Shown here piece after piece: positions 1 through 9,009 of a stretch of 22,500 bases of DNA. The notes below the pieces were generated by a model, which saw nothing but the letters and a program-made list of their open reading frames with translations, did no database searches and was not told where the DNA came from. Numbering within the stretch: position 1 is the first letter of the stretch; each line of letters begins with the position of its first letter. The stretch comes from Prorocentrum cordatum (taxonomy: Eukaryota > Sar > Dinophyceae > Prorocentrales > Prorocentraceae), in contig CAUYUJ010006343.1 in the NCBI GenBank assembly GCA_963575745.1, positions 26,856 through 49,355 of the forward strand. Direction: 5' to 3'. Made by a program: the position numbers and the translations under genes.

Positions 1-115
1 AATGGGTTGCCCTGGGCAGCTGGCCAGGCTACGGCCTTGACCCTTTTCCCCCCGCGGGCGAAGCTGCTGAGGCGCTGCCTACCAGCAAGGGCGGCCCTCA
101 GAAACCTGTCCCCAG

Positions 116-555
116 GTCCACAACGGACGTGTGCAACCGTCGCTGCGCTCCTCTCCACCGAGGGATGATCGCAGTGGGCGCACCCCGTCGCGCCGCGCTC
201 GACGGCCTCCTCCGCAGCAGCAGCAGCAGCGGCAGTACGAGCACTGCTGGGGTAGGGACAAGGAGTACGGCACCGCCGAGGACTACTCCACCGGGCTGAT
301 GCCCTCCCTGCCGGCGCCGCCATCTTTCCTCGGGGGCCTTTGGCGGGCAAGGGCATAGGCAAGGGCAAGAGCAAAAGGAAGGACAAAAGCAGGATCGACG
401 ACGGCAAGACCAACGCCAAGAAGAAGGTGCGACGTGGAGGCGAGAAGGCCAAGCGTCGGCGCGCGGCCGCATCATCGCGTGCAGCAGCCGACGCTGGCGA
501 GGACGACAATCACCAGAGGGCAGTGTCGCACCCGCCACGCTCAGCGAAGAGGTGA
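116..555 (+). CDS. 3' part of a gene for a basic low-complexity protein, with a frame break
   Basis: I do not recognise the product. A possible splice acceptor (CTGTCCCCAG) ends at 115. From 116 one frame runs through an Arg/Pro-rich stretch, a short Gln run (five Gln, Arg, Gln) and a Tyr-containing segment (DKEYGTAEDYSTGLMPS), then stops at about 358. From about 330 a second + frame continues with a strongly Lys/Arg-rich tail (AGKGIGKGKSKRKDKSR and beyond) to TGA at 553-555, using mostly G- or C-ending codons. The two coding-like parts would be one reading if the G run at 332-336 had one more base. That suggests a natural frameshift, an assembly error or a short unrecognised intron. The basic tail could bind nucleic acid or act as a nuclear signal, but this is inference only. 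The 5' part lies outside the exon or the window. An antisense frame is also open, so the strand call rests on codon composition. Confidence 0.35.
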
Positions 556-1552
556 CCAAGTGTGCCCGCGGCAGGTCCCTCCCGTATGATAACGATTGAG
601 GCGGTGAGCTCGAGGCGATTGTGCGAAAAGGAATTCGCAGCCCTCATGACCGCCCTCATTCTCTCGCCTGCCCGAAACCTACCTGGTCAACGCTTCGTCA
701 CACCTCGACCTCGCCCCTCCACGTGACCCCAGACCACCCACCTCGCTTGACATTTGTGATCGGCTTCCAGACGTTCTGTTTGTGTTCCAGGGGTCATGAA
801 ACGCAGATGTACGGCTTGGTAGATCTCGCGCCACTTCTACTCGTGTGGACTCTTTCGGTGCCGCTCTTAAGAGCACGAAAGGGCGCCCGACAGCTGCTGA
901 GCCCGCGTTCTGCCGCGCCGTGCCGTCAGGCCAGACAGCGACAGGGTATCCTTGCTGATTTGTGAATGTGCGTTGCGTTGGACAATTCTGGTTTTCTTGT
1001 CCCCGTTCCCGCGTCTCTGCCAGAATTGTTCGATGGCCCGCGCAATCCCCATTCAAATCGGATGCTCTTCCGCCTGTTGCCTTCAGCGCCAGGCGCGTGC
1101 AATCTGTATTGGTGAGTTGAAAAGCCCGTAGGTCTACTTCTTATTGCCGCCATGCTTTCTCTCGTCAAGCTTTTAGCCACTGCAATTCTATTTTCTCTTC
1201 CTCCTCCCTCCCTTAATATTGATATGCCTGGGAAGGCTTTGTTGCCCTGACGTCCCTGCTCCTCACCCGCGGGTGATGCTGACCCCCCCGCGCATTGAGG
1301 GGCGGCGCCGGTTATTGCCTCCATCTCCTGCAGTCGGTTGAGCGCGTTTCGTGGGCATGCCTGCGTCCGCCGCAGGGCCCCGCTCCCAGCGTCAGCGCTC
1401 TTCTATTCGTTGGCGCCGGAAGTATATCCATATCCACGGCCTCCCGGGCTGTACCCTTGGGCCCCGACCCACGTGGTTGCGGGGCGTTTTTTCGCATATA
1501 CCCCGCGTGGAACGTATATATATATGCGACCGCGTATCCACGGGGTCACGTT
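556..1552. other. gene-free stretch
   Basis: No coding, RNA or repeat signal was supportable here. The open frames are short, disagree between strands and show no codon bias. A pyrimidine-rich patch lies near 1190-1215. The segment may be the 3' untranslated region and flank of the preceding gene. Confidence 0.5.
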
Positions 1553-1830
1553 CGGGAATCCGATTGCGAGGGCGTGGATCTGATATTATCGCCGCTCGTG
1601 ATAGCCCTCCCCCCGACTTTTCCGATTCGATCGATTCGATTTCGACAGTATTCGATTCCGACTCGATTCGACTTAGGTTTCCGATTCGGGCTTCCATTTC
1701 TTAGTCGAGGCATGCTAGCCTGCCCATGTCCGCCGATTCGATTTCTCCCGGCTCGGCTGCCGATTTCCGCCGATTCGATTTTTTTTCGATTGCCGATCAG
1801 ACTTATCGATTGGATTCGGGGCTTTCCTGT
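1553..1830. repeat. degenerate GATTCG short-period repeat
   Basis: The words GATTCG, CGATT and TCGATT recur at irregular short spacing, most densely from 1619 to 1816 (for example CCGATTCGATCGATTCGATT). This is a decayed 5-6-bp tandem repeat. The frames passing through it are not credible coding sequence. Confidence 0.75.
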
Positions 1831-2194
1831 TTTCCTTTAGCGCTTACATGCTATGCATATTACTTTACTCTCTACCCTGATTCTGTTTGGAGAGTGTCCC
1901 GTCCTCTCCGCGTGTTTTTTTGGTTAAATGAAGAAGTGAACAACATATCATTATTTGGTTCCTAATGCTTTCTCACCAGTCGTTCCTTGTTCTTCCACAG
2001 TGGTGCTCTCGCTGCAGTCCCGCCTTGACTCTCGCGCTTCGGTCATTCGAGATCGTGCTCCCGCTGCAGTGCTGTCCTCGTTCCTGTGCTTCTGGACGGT
2101 ACCTGGCATTCGAAAGCGCCCGCATCGGACAGGCACTGCTGCGGAGGTCATGGAGCCATCATTCCAGACAGGCCCAGTTTTCTCGTAGACGGGC
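1831..2194. other. gene-free stretch
   Basis: The composition is mixed and less GC-rich than its neighbours. I see no repeat, RNA or coding signal that I can support. Confidence 0.4.
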
Positions 2195-2400
2195 CACTTA
2201 TTTTCCAAACCATCCAGTGCCATGCCGCGGCATACCAAGCGATGGCGTGGTGTGCGCCGTTGTACGATGCCATGCTTTGCGTTGAAATGCTTTGTTTTGC
2301 AATGCTTCACTACGCAAAACCACGCCATGATATTACATGCTATGCTTTGCCATGCTCTTCCACGCCATGCTGTTCCATCGCGTACCCTCTTGGGACCATT
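2195..2400. repeat. degenerate ATGC-word repeat
   Basis: The words CCATGC, ATGCTTTG and CGCCATG recur many times (GCCATGC near 2219, ATGCTTTG near 2271, ATGCTTTGCCATGC near 2341). The result is a Cys/Met/His-rich translation in every frame. It is a decayed short-period tandem repeat, not a gene. Confidence 0.65.
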
Positions 2401-2499
2401 GCCGTGCTCGACATCCGACTGTCCGAACGGATGAGATACCAACGCCATGGTCAAGGATGGGAGGGAGGAGTAGGACGTCAGATGTGACGCTAGGGCACC

Positions 2500-3000
2500 T
2501 AGCTTGTCTACCGCCCCCTCCCCGCCTCCCCGTCCTCTACCTTGCCTCCTTCCCTTCCAGTCCCCTGCTCCAAACGAGTGCGAGGTTTGGGAGTTTTCCT
2601 GGCGACGCAGGCGGGACTGCCCCCAATGGTCAATTCATTGGTCGCTGCTGGTTGCAGCCGTCGCGGAGGGAGGCCCGCTTGCTTCAGCCTCGCAGGAAAA
2701 GGATCCTCCCCGAGGGATCGGCGCGCTGCTTTCTCTGGGCAGACCCAGCCACTCGACCTTCTCCCCCGTCCTTCGTGCCCCCCTCTCCGACAGTTTGAGA
2801 TACTTCCCCCGAAGTCCCTTGCAGCCCACTGGAAGTTGTCACACTCTGCCATCCGTTTCCCCCCCTTTCCTCCTTTGCCTCGTCCTTTTCTTCGTTCCTT
2901 TCGAGTCCTCCCCTCCCCCTCCGCTCCCTCCTCTCTGTTTCCATCTCTCCTTCCCGTCCTCCCCTTCCGTTTTGTCTACCGCCACCTCCCTGCTTGCCAG
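2500..3000 (+). other. pyrimidine-rich stretch ending in a splice-acceptor-like CAG
   Basis: Long C/T runs occur in two blocks (about 2508-2570 and 2760-2998). The second ends in CTGCTTGCCAG directly before the exon-like segment at 3001. A polypyrimidine tract plus AG is the canonical 3' splice-site layout. The left block has no exon after it and may be simple-sequence DNA. Confidence 0.5.
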
Positions 3001-3154
3001 GAGATCGGGCTTCTGAGTGGCCGCAGGGGCGACGAGGAGGAGGTCTTCTGCGGCAAGCTGGGCCTCCTGCTGGACCGGGAGGATAGCGGGCGCGTCGGCT
3101 TCGAAGGCCCGCCGGCAGCGCCCCAGAGGGAGGAGGCTGATACGGCGCAGGGGT
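3001..3154 (+). CDS. putative internal exon, unknown protein
   Basis: The segment follows a very strong pyrimidine tract and CAG acceptor. The frame starting at 3001 reads a soluble, mixed-charge sequence including RRGDEEEVFCGKLGLLLDRE and SGRVGFEGPP, with mostly G- or C-ending codons as expected for a GC-rich protist. The frame stops at 3181. The donor is uncertain: the T at 3154 followed by GTCATG gives a phase that fits the next candidate exon, but a GT at 3153 or a GC donor at 3137 is also possible. No family was recognised. It could be a chance open stretch, but its composition is clearly unlike the surrounding DNA. Confidence 0.45.
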
Positions 3155-3472
3155 GTCATGGTTTTGAGTGCACCACCAGTTAGAAATCAGTGGCTCGACA
3201 CACGCAGTAATAGTAACGTTTGCGTTATCGCAAGCGGGATGGAGGAAGAGGCAGGATAGGGACCAGGGGCGATTCTGATGATAAGGAGGATGATGAGGAG
3301 GAGGGATGGCTGCGGCGGGGCCCGGCCGCAGCGCCGGCCGCCCGCAGCATGCTACAACTCGGGTCTGACGTAGCGCGCGCGCGGGCACAAAGGGCCGCGC
3401 GCGCGTGGCGGGCGTAGTGGGGGGCTCGCTGGTTTTCGCGCCAGCGCCAGCCGCCCGCGCCCCCCGCCGCAG

Positions 3473-3619
3473 GCCTGCGGGACTTCCTGGTGCAGGCGCT
3501 GCACCGCGACGGGTCGCAGGAGGAGGCGCCGCCGCCCTGGGGGCCAGGCCTGTGGGCAGCGTCGGCCGCCGACGCCGGCCAGGCTGGCGGGCCCGTCCTG
3601 GGCGCCAGGATAAATGCAG
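3473..3619 (+). CDS. putative internal exon, unknown protein
   Basis: It is bounded on the left by CGCCCCCCGCCGCAG and on the right by ATGCAG followed by GTGCCC, a canonical acceptor and donor. The length is 147 nt, a multiple of three. The coding frame starts with two bases of a split codon and then reads LRDFLVQALHRDGSQEEAPP and PWGPGLW before an Ala/Gly-rich end. Third positions are almost all G or C. The start LRDFLVQAL is helix-like. It ends on one base of a split codon, which fits the segment at 6615. No family was recognised. Confidence 0.45.
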
Positions 3620-3718
3620 GTGCCCTTCTGGCTTGGCCAGGGAGTCATCTGCGCCGGTGCCGCACAGGATCGGCCCAGACATGGTCGGCGGAGTGGACAG
3701 CTGACGTCCTCCGGGCCT

Positions 3719-4511
3719 CTTCCTGTCCCCTCTGTCCCTCCCCGTGCCCCTCTCCTCCTCCCCCTCCCCCTCCCCGCCTCGCTCTTTCCCCCTCCTCGTC
3801 GTCGTCCTCCTCCTCTTCCTTTTCCTCCTCCTCCTGCTCTTCCTCCTCTTCCTCGACCTCCTCCTCCTCCTCCTCCACCACCTCATCCCCCTCCTCCTCT
3901 TCCTCCCTCTCCTCCTCCTCCTCCTCCTCCTCCTCCTCCTCCTCCTCCTCCTCCTCCTCCTCCCCCCTCTATCCTCCTCCTCCTTTCCCTTCCTTCTCTC
4001 CTCCTCCTCCTTCTCCTCCTCTCCTCCCTCCCTCCTCCTCCTCCTCCTCCTCCTCTCTCATCCTCCTCCTCCTCCCCCCTCCCTCGTCTCCTCCTCCTTC
4101 CTCTCCTCCTCCTCCTCCGCCTCCTCCTCCTCCTCCTCCCTCCTCCTCCTCCTCCTCCTCCTCCTCCTCCCTCCTCTCCTCCTCCTCCCCTCCTCCTCCT
4201 CCTCCTCCTCCTTTCCTCCTCCCCCCCTCCTCCTCCTACTCCTCCTCCTTCTCCTCCTCTCCCTCCTCTTCCTCCTCCTCCTACTCCTCCTCCTCCTCCT
4301 CGTCCTCCTCTTCCTGCTGCTGCTCCTCCTCCTCCTCCTCCTCCTCCTCCTCCTCGTCCTCGTCCTTGTCCTTGTCGTCGTCGTCCTCCTCCTCCTGTCC
4401 CTCCTCCTCCTCCTCGTCCTCTCCCTCCTCCACCATTACCTCCTCCCCCTCCCTATTCTCCTCCTCATCTCCTCCTCCCTTCTCGTCCCTCCTCCTCCTG
4501 CTGTTCCTCCC
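3719..4511. repeat. TCC/CTC trinucleotide microsatellite, about 0.8 kb
   Basis: A nearly pure C/T tract made of TCC triplets, interrupted by short CCC, TCT, TCG and TGC variants. All three frames on each strand are open over hundreds of codons (Ser, Pro and Leu runs on +; Glu-, Gly- and Arg-rich on -). This is an effect of the repeat, not evidence of a gene. Such polypurine-polypyrimidine tracts can form triplex (H-DNA) structures. If the exon model 3473-3619 to 6615-6883 is right, the tract is intronic. Confidence 0.95.
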
Positions 4512-5042
4512 CCCCTCCGTAGTTCTTTCTTCGAGCTTCGAGCTCGAACGATCAAGCCCCGATGCCCCCGATGCCCTTCCTTCCTGGCGGTCGCTGGGGG
4601 GAGGGTCGAAACAACAAGAGGCAAGAGAGAAAAGAGGGAACGAACGAACGACGGGACCATGTGAGGCCAGAGGAGGTGGGAAGCGGAGGAGGCGATGTCG
4701 TGAAGGGGAGGGGGGGTAAGGCCACTGGCGCTGTTGGCAGAACAAGGTGAGAGCAGCGCAGCAAGGCGGTGAAGCGGAGGGTGATGGGGGCCGAGGCAAG
4801 GCGAGTGGGCAGGAGTAGGTGGAGGGGTGGTCCGAGCGGGGCCCCACCCCCCCCGAGGGGAGGGTGAAGACTCCTCCTCCTCCTCCTCCTCCTCCTCGTT
4901 CCCCGCCCTCAGAGCACGCCGCTCCCATGGGCTCGCTCCAATGCGCGCAAGTTTGCGCAAGCTCGACGGGGTGGCGACGCCAGCGGGGGCGTGACTCCGG
5001 GGTCTCGCCTCGGGGCCTGCGGGGCCTGCAGGAGCGGGGTCG
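4512..5042. other. mixed GC-rich flank with a short CTC tract
   Basis: Purine-rich on the + strand from about 4600 to 4860, then a short pure CTC run at 4871-4898. No supportable gene. Possible acceptor-like sites (GGGCCTGCAG near 5030) precede the ambiguous ORF pair at 5043. Confidence 0.5.
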
Positions 5043-5618
5043 ATGGCCTGGGGACCCCCGAGGGCGGAGGCCGTTGAAGAATCAGCGGTCGGCGCGGTGG
5101 CAGAAGTCAGGACCCCTGTCGTCGACGTGGGAGGCTGCCGTATCCATGTGCGCCGCTTCGGGTTTGTCCAGGAGCTCGACCAGCGCAGGACGTTGAGATG
5201 TGCCCGCTACCAGTTCCCAGGCGCCGGGGGCACGACTCCAGAATTCGTGGATGTGGCAGTTTCCCATCGGTGCACGAGGGCGGCGCGCTGGACGACCAAC
5301 TCCGTGCGAGGTGTCGTCGTCGGTATCATCGTCGTCGGTGTCGGTGTCGTCGGCGTCGCTGGCTTCTTCCTCATCGGTGTCGTCGGCGTCCTCGTCAACG
5401 AGGGTGATAAGGAGAAGCAAGGAGGCGTACGAGGGATTCAGTGCAGGAAGTGGAGTGAAGAGCGGGCACGGTCTCTTGGGGCTCCTTGGCGGCGTCTTGG
5501 GGCCCCCTTGGGCCTCTTGGGGGGCTCTTGGGGGCCTCTTGGGGCGGGGTAGTCGAGTGCACCCCCCTCGGAGGCCACAATCCTCGTAAGGGTGTCGAAA
5601 AAAGGCCTTCAAAACCAT
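5043..5618. CDS. ambiguous coding-like region, open on both strands
   Basis: On + (5043-5552) the frame has decent GC3 and reads VDVGGCRIHVRRFGFVQELD and later GTTPEFVDVAVSHR. A run of about 28 small hydrophobic residues (Val, Ile, Gly, Phe) follows at 5308-5400 and would be a membrane span. On - (5618-5082) the same DNA reads an Asp/Thr/Glu-rich acidic segment followed by MGNCHIHEFWSRAPGAWELV and ALVELLDKPEAAHMDTAASH, which also looks protein-like. The hydrophobic and acidic runs both come from one imperfect GTC/ATC/GGT triplet repeat. The + 3' end and the - 5' end lie in a CTTGGG-type repeat. I cannot decide the strand; at most one is real. Confidence 0.25.
5464..5556 (+). repeat. CTTGGGG degenerate array, short copy
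   Basis: TCTTGGGG-type words recur every 10-20 bases (CTCTTGGGGCTCCTTGG, CGTCTTGGGGCC, CTCTTGGGGGGC). This is the same family as the larger arrays at 10640-11190 and 12115-12480, and inverted at 18405-18577. Confidence 0.8.
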
Positions 5619-5811
5619 CTCTGAGTAGACCTTCCCGGACTGCGGTCGGGGTACTTTTCGCCGGGGGACCCCCAGGGGCCGCCCCGCGCGCGCGAACTTG
5701 AAGAATTGTTAACCAGTTACCGGAGATCTTAGCACGCCTCTGGCCCGTTGGGCCGGCGAATTTTATTGCGGGAAGTGCCCCGTTGGAAGATAAGCGTATG
5801 ATAATCCCCAG

Positions 5812-5960
5812 TCGTGCCAAAAACGCAGTTCCTGAGATTTCGACGCCGCTAGTCAACGTTACTGAAGCGTGCCATGACAGCGTTCCTGTGGCTTCAACAC
5901 CGCGAATTAACCTGATTGTTGCGCCCTGGCAATCCTAAATCGTGCCAGAACAACATTCCG
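5812..5960 (+). repeat. degenerate CGTGCCA-starting tandem repeat
   Basis: Three related starts lie at 5812 (TCGTGCCAAAAACGCAGTTC), 5867 (GCGTGCCATGACAGCGTTCC) and 5940 (TCGTGCCAGAACAACATTCC). The spacings are 55 and 73 bases. Each is followed by a TTCC and then less similar sequence. The units are strongly diverged and there is no coding signal. Confidence 0.6.
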
Positions 5961-6018
5961 GGGACGCCAACCATACGAATCCCTGAACCTGTTGTAAATT
6001 TGAACCCCAAAAACGTAT

Positions 6019-6230
6019 GCGCGGCGCTGAGGTGAGAGCCACATTTCCAAACGGAGCCGCCCTCCATCCGTGAAGCTGCTGCAAACCTCAGATGAATGTA
6101 CGAGGCGCTCAGGCGACAGCTACATTTTGAAAATCAGCCACCCTCCACTCGTGAAGCTGTTTCAGACTTTCATGACGAGTCTGCGCGGTGCTTATGCGAG
6201 AACAACATTTTGAAAACGACCCATACAGGA
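6019..6230 (+). repeat. 81-83-bp degenerate tandem repeat, about 2.6 units
   Basis: Landmark words line up across units. GGCGCT occurs at 6023 and 6104. ACATTT occurs at 6041, 6122 and 6205. CCCTCCA.(T/C)CGTGAAGCTG occurs once in each of the first two units. The spacing is 81, then 83. The third unit runs into the GGA tract. No coding role is apparent. Confidence 0.75.
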
Positions 6231-6237
6231 GGCAGAG

Positions 6238-6478
6238 CGGAGGAGGGATGATGGAGGAGGGGGCAGGGAGGAGGGGAACGAGGAGGAGGAGGAAAAGGAG
6301 GCGGAGGAGGAGGAGGAGGGGGAGGAGGAGGAGGAGGAGGAGGGAGGAGGAGGAGGAGGAGGAGGAGGAGGAGGAGGAGGAGGAGGGAGGAGGAGGAGGA
6401 GGAGGAGGAGGAGGCGGAGGAGGCGGAGGAGGAGGAGGAGGAGGAGGAGGAGGAGGAGGAGGAGGAAGAGGAGCAGCA
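6238..6478. repeat. GGA trinucleotide microsatellite
   Basis: A nearly pure purine tract of GGA triplets with AAA, GGG, GCG and ATG variants. It is the reverse complement in type of the TCC tract at 3719-4511. The long Gly/Glu/Arg and Pro/Ser/Leu frames here are repeat artefacts. Confidence 0.95.
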
Positions 6479-6614
6479 GAAAGAACTCGTTGTCGTTCCA
6501 TCGAGGGGTGCCTTTGGGTGTCGTTGTCTCCAGGCGGTCGGAGTCCTGCCCCTGGGGGGTCGGGACCACCGCCGAGCAGACGCAGCCTCGGACGCCCCGG
6601 CCAGGCGCTCCCAG

Positions 6615-6883
6615 GCCTGACCCTCGAGGAGGAGCGCGGCCGGGCCGTCCCCGGCGCACGTCGGCGTCGGCAGCGACAGCCCGGCGGCACCGACAGCGGC
6701 ACGGCACCGGCGGCGGCGGCGGCGGCACCGACGGCGACGGTGGCCACGGCGACGTCGACGGCGACTGCGACGGTGGCTTTCCGCCTGGCTGGTCTCCGCG
6801 CATCCCACGTCAGCCTCCGCCTCCTTCGTGAGGGCCTCGACCTCGAGGCGCCTTCGGGCGGGAGCTCGTGCCGGGCGCCTTGA
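6615..6883 (+). CDS. putative terminal exon, Ala/Thr/Arg-rich, unknown protein
   Basis: It follows an acceptor-like CGCTCCCAG. The frame begins with two bases of a split codon, reads LTLEEERGRAVPG, an Arg/Gln patch, a GCG/ACG-encoded Ala/Thr run, then VAFRLAGLRASHVSLRLLRE and GLDLEAPSGG, and ends at TGA 6881-6883. Third positions are overwhelmingly G or C. The 2-base start is phase-compatible with the end of the 3473-3619 candidate. The antisense frame (LEVEALTKEAEADVG) is also open with slightly weaker GC3, so the strand is not certain. The start and the internal triplet runs warn that part may be simple-sequence DNA. Confidence 0.3.
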
Positions 6884-7149
6884 CGGGGGGAGGCAAAAAG
6901 GGCCGACGATATTTTTTTCAGTTCCAGTGAATTTTCCCTCCGGCATTCTTCCCTTTACTCTTCCTCTTTTGTTTTCTTACCCACCTCCTCCTCCTCCTCT
7001 TTTCTCCTTGGGGCCACCATGGGGCTCTCAGTTGGTTTCTTTGGGTCCTCGAAGACTGTAAATAAATCCATCTTCGACCGAAGAGCAAGATAAGAAATAG
7101 CATTGAACGCCTACTGCAAATTATGATTTTTCGGCCTCTCAACGGCCTC
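6884..7149. other. AT-richer flank, no gene seen
   Basis: This is a possible 3' untranslated region and flank of the preceding candidate exon. It contains a short CTC run at 6984-7003. Nothing else can be supported. Confidence 0.4.
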
Positions 7150-7345
7150 TTGTAAAGCATCTTTGGTTTTTCTTTGGGCCTGTTGAAGGCCTCTTGGGAC
7201 CTGCTGGGCGCTTGTTAGGGGATTTCGGTTGCGTCTTGAGGCAATGTTGGGGCATCTAGGCGGCCTTGGTGGCATTTCTGGGCCGTGTGGCAAGCTGTGG
7301 AGAGGCCTCGACAGCCCCAGGGAGGCGTCCTGGCGGCCCAGAGAG
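7150..7345 (+). repeat. degenerate CTTGGG/GGCCTCTT array
   Basis: Words such as GGCCTCTTG, TTTGGGCC and GGCCTTGG recur at short spacing, as in a decayed member of the CTTGGG family. There is no coding signal. Confidence 0.6.
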
Positions 7346-7367
7346 GCTTGGACGGGATGGTGTGGTG

Positions 7368-7630
7368 CACATCGACAAGTCATCGAAACGCACATCTAAT
7401 CGCACATCGAAATGCAATCGAGATGCAGATCGAGTTGCAAGTTGAAATGCACATCGAAGTGTAACCCGAATTGCAAATCGACTGCAAACCGACACGCACA
7501 TCAACCTGTACATAGACATGTGCAAATCGCAGTGTAAATTCAATGGCGATCCACTGACAATCGCAAAGCGACTCGAAACTGACATCCACATGCAACTTGA
7601 CATGTAATCCGAAGCGCACATCACTGAGCT
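7368..7630 (+). repeat. degenerate 10-12-bp CACATCGAAATG repeat
   Basis: The words GCACATCGAAATGCA, AAATCGACTGCAAACCGAC and GCACATCAACCTG, with close variants, recur through the segment at about 10-12-base spacing. Antisense frames therefore show repetitive Cys/Met/Ser/Ile residues. It is a decayed minisatellite. Confidence 0.7.
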
Positions 7631-7737
7631 GCTGCGGGGAGATTTCATTCCTCTGGTCAGAATAGGCATATAGCGGGACCACTGGTAGGAATGCTGATAT
7701 TCCACAAGCAGTGCTTGCACCTAGGACCTAGAATTAA

Positions 7738-7876
7738 GTCGGACCTGTCCCTCTACAGGGGGAATGTTCAAACCTAGTAAAGAAATAGTCTGGGGACTAT
7801 TTTTTGAGTCTTTTGTTGACTTTTTTTTTGTTGTAAAATTTTGTCGAACATTCCCCTGTAGGAGGACAGGCCCGAC
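7738..7876. mobile_element. MITE-like inverted-repeat element, copy 1
   Basis: The left arm at 7738-7770 (GTCGGACCTGTCCCTCTACA, then GGGGGAATGTTC) is the near reverse complement of the right arm at 7843-7876. About 70 bases lie between them, including AGTCTGGGGAC at 7787 and a T run. The arms are about 31 nt. There is no ORF, so it cannot encode its own transposase. The same arm and the same AGTCTGGGGAC internal word occur at 14315-14533, so this is a dispersed family. A target-site duplication is not clear: TAA precedes the left arm and ATAA follows the right. A structured RNA or a palindromic repeat without transposition is an alternative. Confidence 0.6.
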
Positions 7877-7916
7877 ATAAACCGAGGAGTTCGAATTTCT
7901 TTCCCAAGGAGCTGGG

Positions 7917-8012
7917 CCTGCCCGTCGGTCTGGCGGCTCTTCGGCCGCCTTCGTCGCCCCGTCGGCGCCTGGCCGCCGCCCGTCGTCTGGACCTGCCCGT
8001 CGGTCTGGCGGC
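7917..8012 (+). repeat. 21-bp direct repeat, 75 bases apart
   Basis: The 21-base sequence starting CCTGCCCGTCGGTCTGGCGG occurs at 7917-7937 and again at 7992-8012. A partial variant (CGCCCCGTCGGCGCCTGGCC) lies between them. The repeat sits just after the MITE-like element. Confidence 0.85.
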
Positions 8013-8265
8013 AATGTGGTCGCCGTACGCCGCCCCGTTGCCGCCTGGATTGCACAGCATAGCTTACACCGGACAGATTGCACCAAATATCAGAGGAGGA
8101 AAAGGTACCCATACCTCTACCCTTCGGCCGTTTTCCCCTTTCTGGGCCTCCTCGCAGGATCTCGTCGCCACCGCTGGATTCGCCTTGAGATTCTGGTCAG
8201 AGCGCACCCCAGGAGAGGTCCGGGGAGTAGCGGTATCGATACCTTTTGGTTTCCCAGAATAGAGT

Positions 8266-8645
8266 GCGCAACATGGATAGCACCACGTAGATTGCACAGT
8301 ATAGCCTGCGCCACACAAATAGCACGTCATGGACTGCGCCACGTCGACTTCATCATCACACATATATATATATATATATATATAGATTTGTACACGTATG
8401 TATGTATGTATGTATGTATGTATGTATGTATGTATGTATGTATGTATGTATGTATGTACGTATGTATGTATGTATGTATGTATGTATGTATGTATGTATG
8501 TATGCATGTATGTATGCATGCATGTATGTATGTATGTATGTATGCATGTACATATATATGTATATATATGTATGTATATATATATGTATATATATATATA
8601 TTGCACCACATGTATTGTACCACATACGCTGCACAACAACATAAA
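8266..8645. repeat. composite block: GCACCAC-type repeats around TA and GTAT microsatellites
   Basis: From 8266 short variants of a GCACCACGTAGATTGCAC motif recur. A pure TA tract follows (8362-8384), then GTAT from about 8393 to 8545 with ACGT and GCAT variants, then mixed TA/GTATA to 8601. The GCACCAC motif returns at 8602-8640 (TTGCACCACATG, TTGTACCACATACG). The long Tyr/Val/Cys/Met and Ile/His/Thr/Tyr frames are microsatellite artefacts. Confidence 0.9.
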
Positions 8646-8766
8646 TTCTCCTCTCTGGCAAGCAAGAGTATTCGGATTTACCTCCCCGCTGGACTTAACG
8701 GTCCGCCTTTCTATAGTGCAATTACATACGATTCTGCCCCATCGTCTATCTTAAAATGAATTTCGC

Positions 8767-8962
8767 AGGCCTAGAGGTTGACACCAACACCAATTTCGTC
8801 GGTGTGCCTCCACCGAGGGAAGATGATCCCGATCTCGGTGATGGTGGTAATATTCGAGCTTCCTAGGTGGCCGAAATATTACCACCAACACCGGAATTTA
8901 GGATCATTTCCCCCCTGTGGAAGCAACCACCTGTGAGGGTGTTGGTGCCCATTTCCAGGCCT
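8767..8962. repeat. 196-bp imperfect palindrome
   Basis: The left arm (8767-8856) and right arm (8872-8962) are reverse complements over about 90 nt with scattered mismatches. Paired landmarks are AGGCCTAGAGG/CCAGGCCT, ACACCAACACC/GGTGTTGGTG, GATGATCCC/GGATCATTT and GGTGGTAATATTCG/CGAAATATTACCACC. The loop is about 15 nt (8857-8871). No ORF uses it convincingly. It could be a foldback transposable element, a hairpin RNA or a recombination-prone palindrome. Confidence 0.8.
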
Positions 8963-9009
8963 CCAAGAATTCATACCACAGGCCCTCAGCGCTGCCCCCC
9001 CTCATCCCC

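Noticed and set aside
20-40. GGCTACGG near the left edge as a reverse spliced leader
   Set aside because: Only the 8-base end matches. The remaining leader positions do not, so chance is sufficient.
3490-4719. Very long Ser/Pro/Leu-rich and Glu/Arg-rich ORFs over the TCC tract
   Set aside because: All frames on both strands are open because the DNA is a TCC triplet array with no stop-forming words. Only 3473-3619 has independent exon features.
8266-8759. Long Tyr/Val/Cys/Met and His/Thr/Tyr/Ile repeat proteins
   Set aside because: Direct translation of GTAT and TA microsatellites. The same applies at 10080-10430 and 11048-11661.
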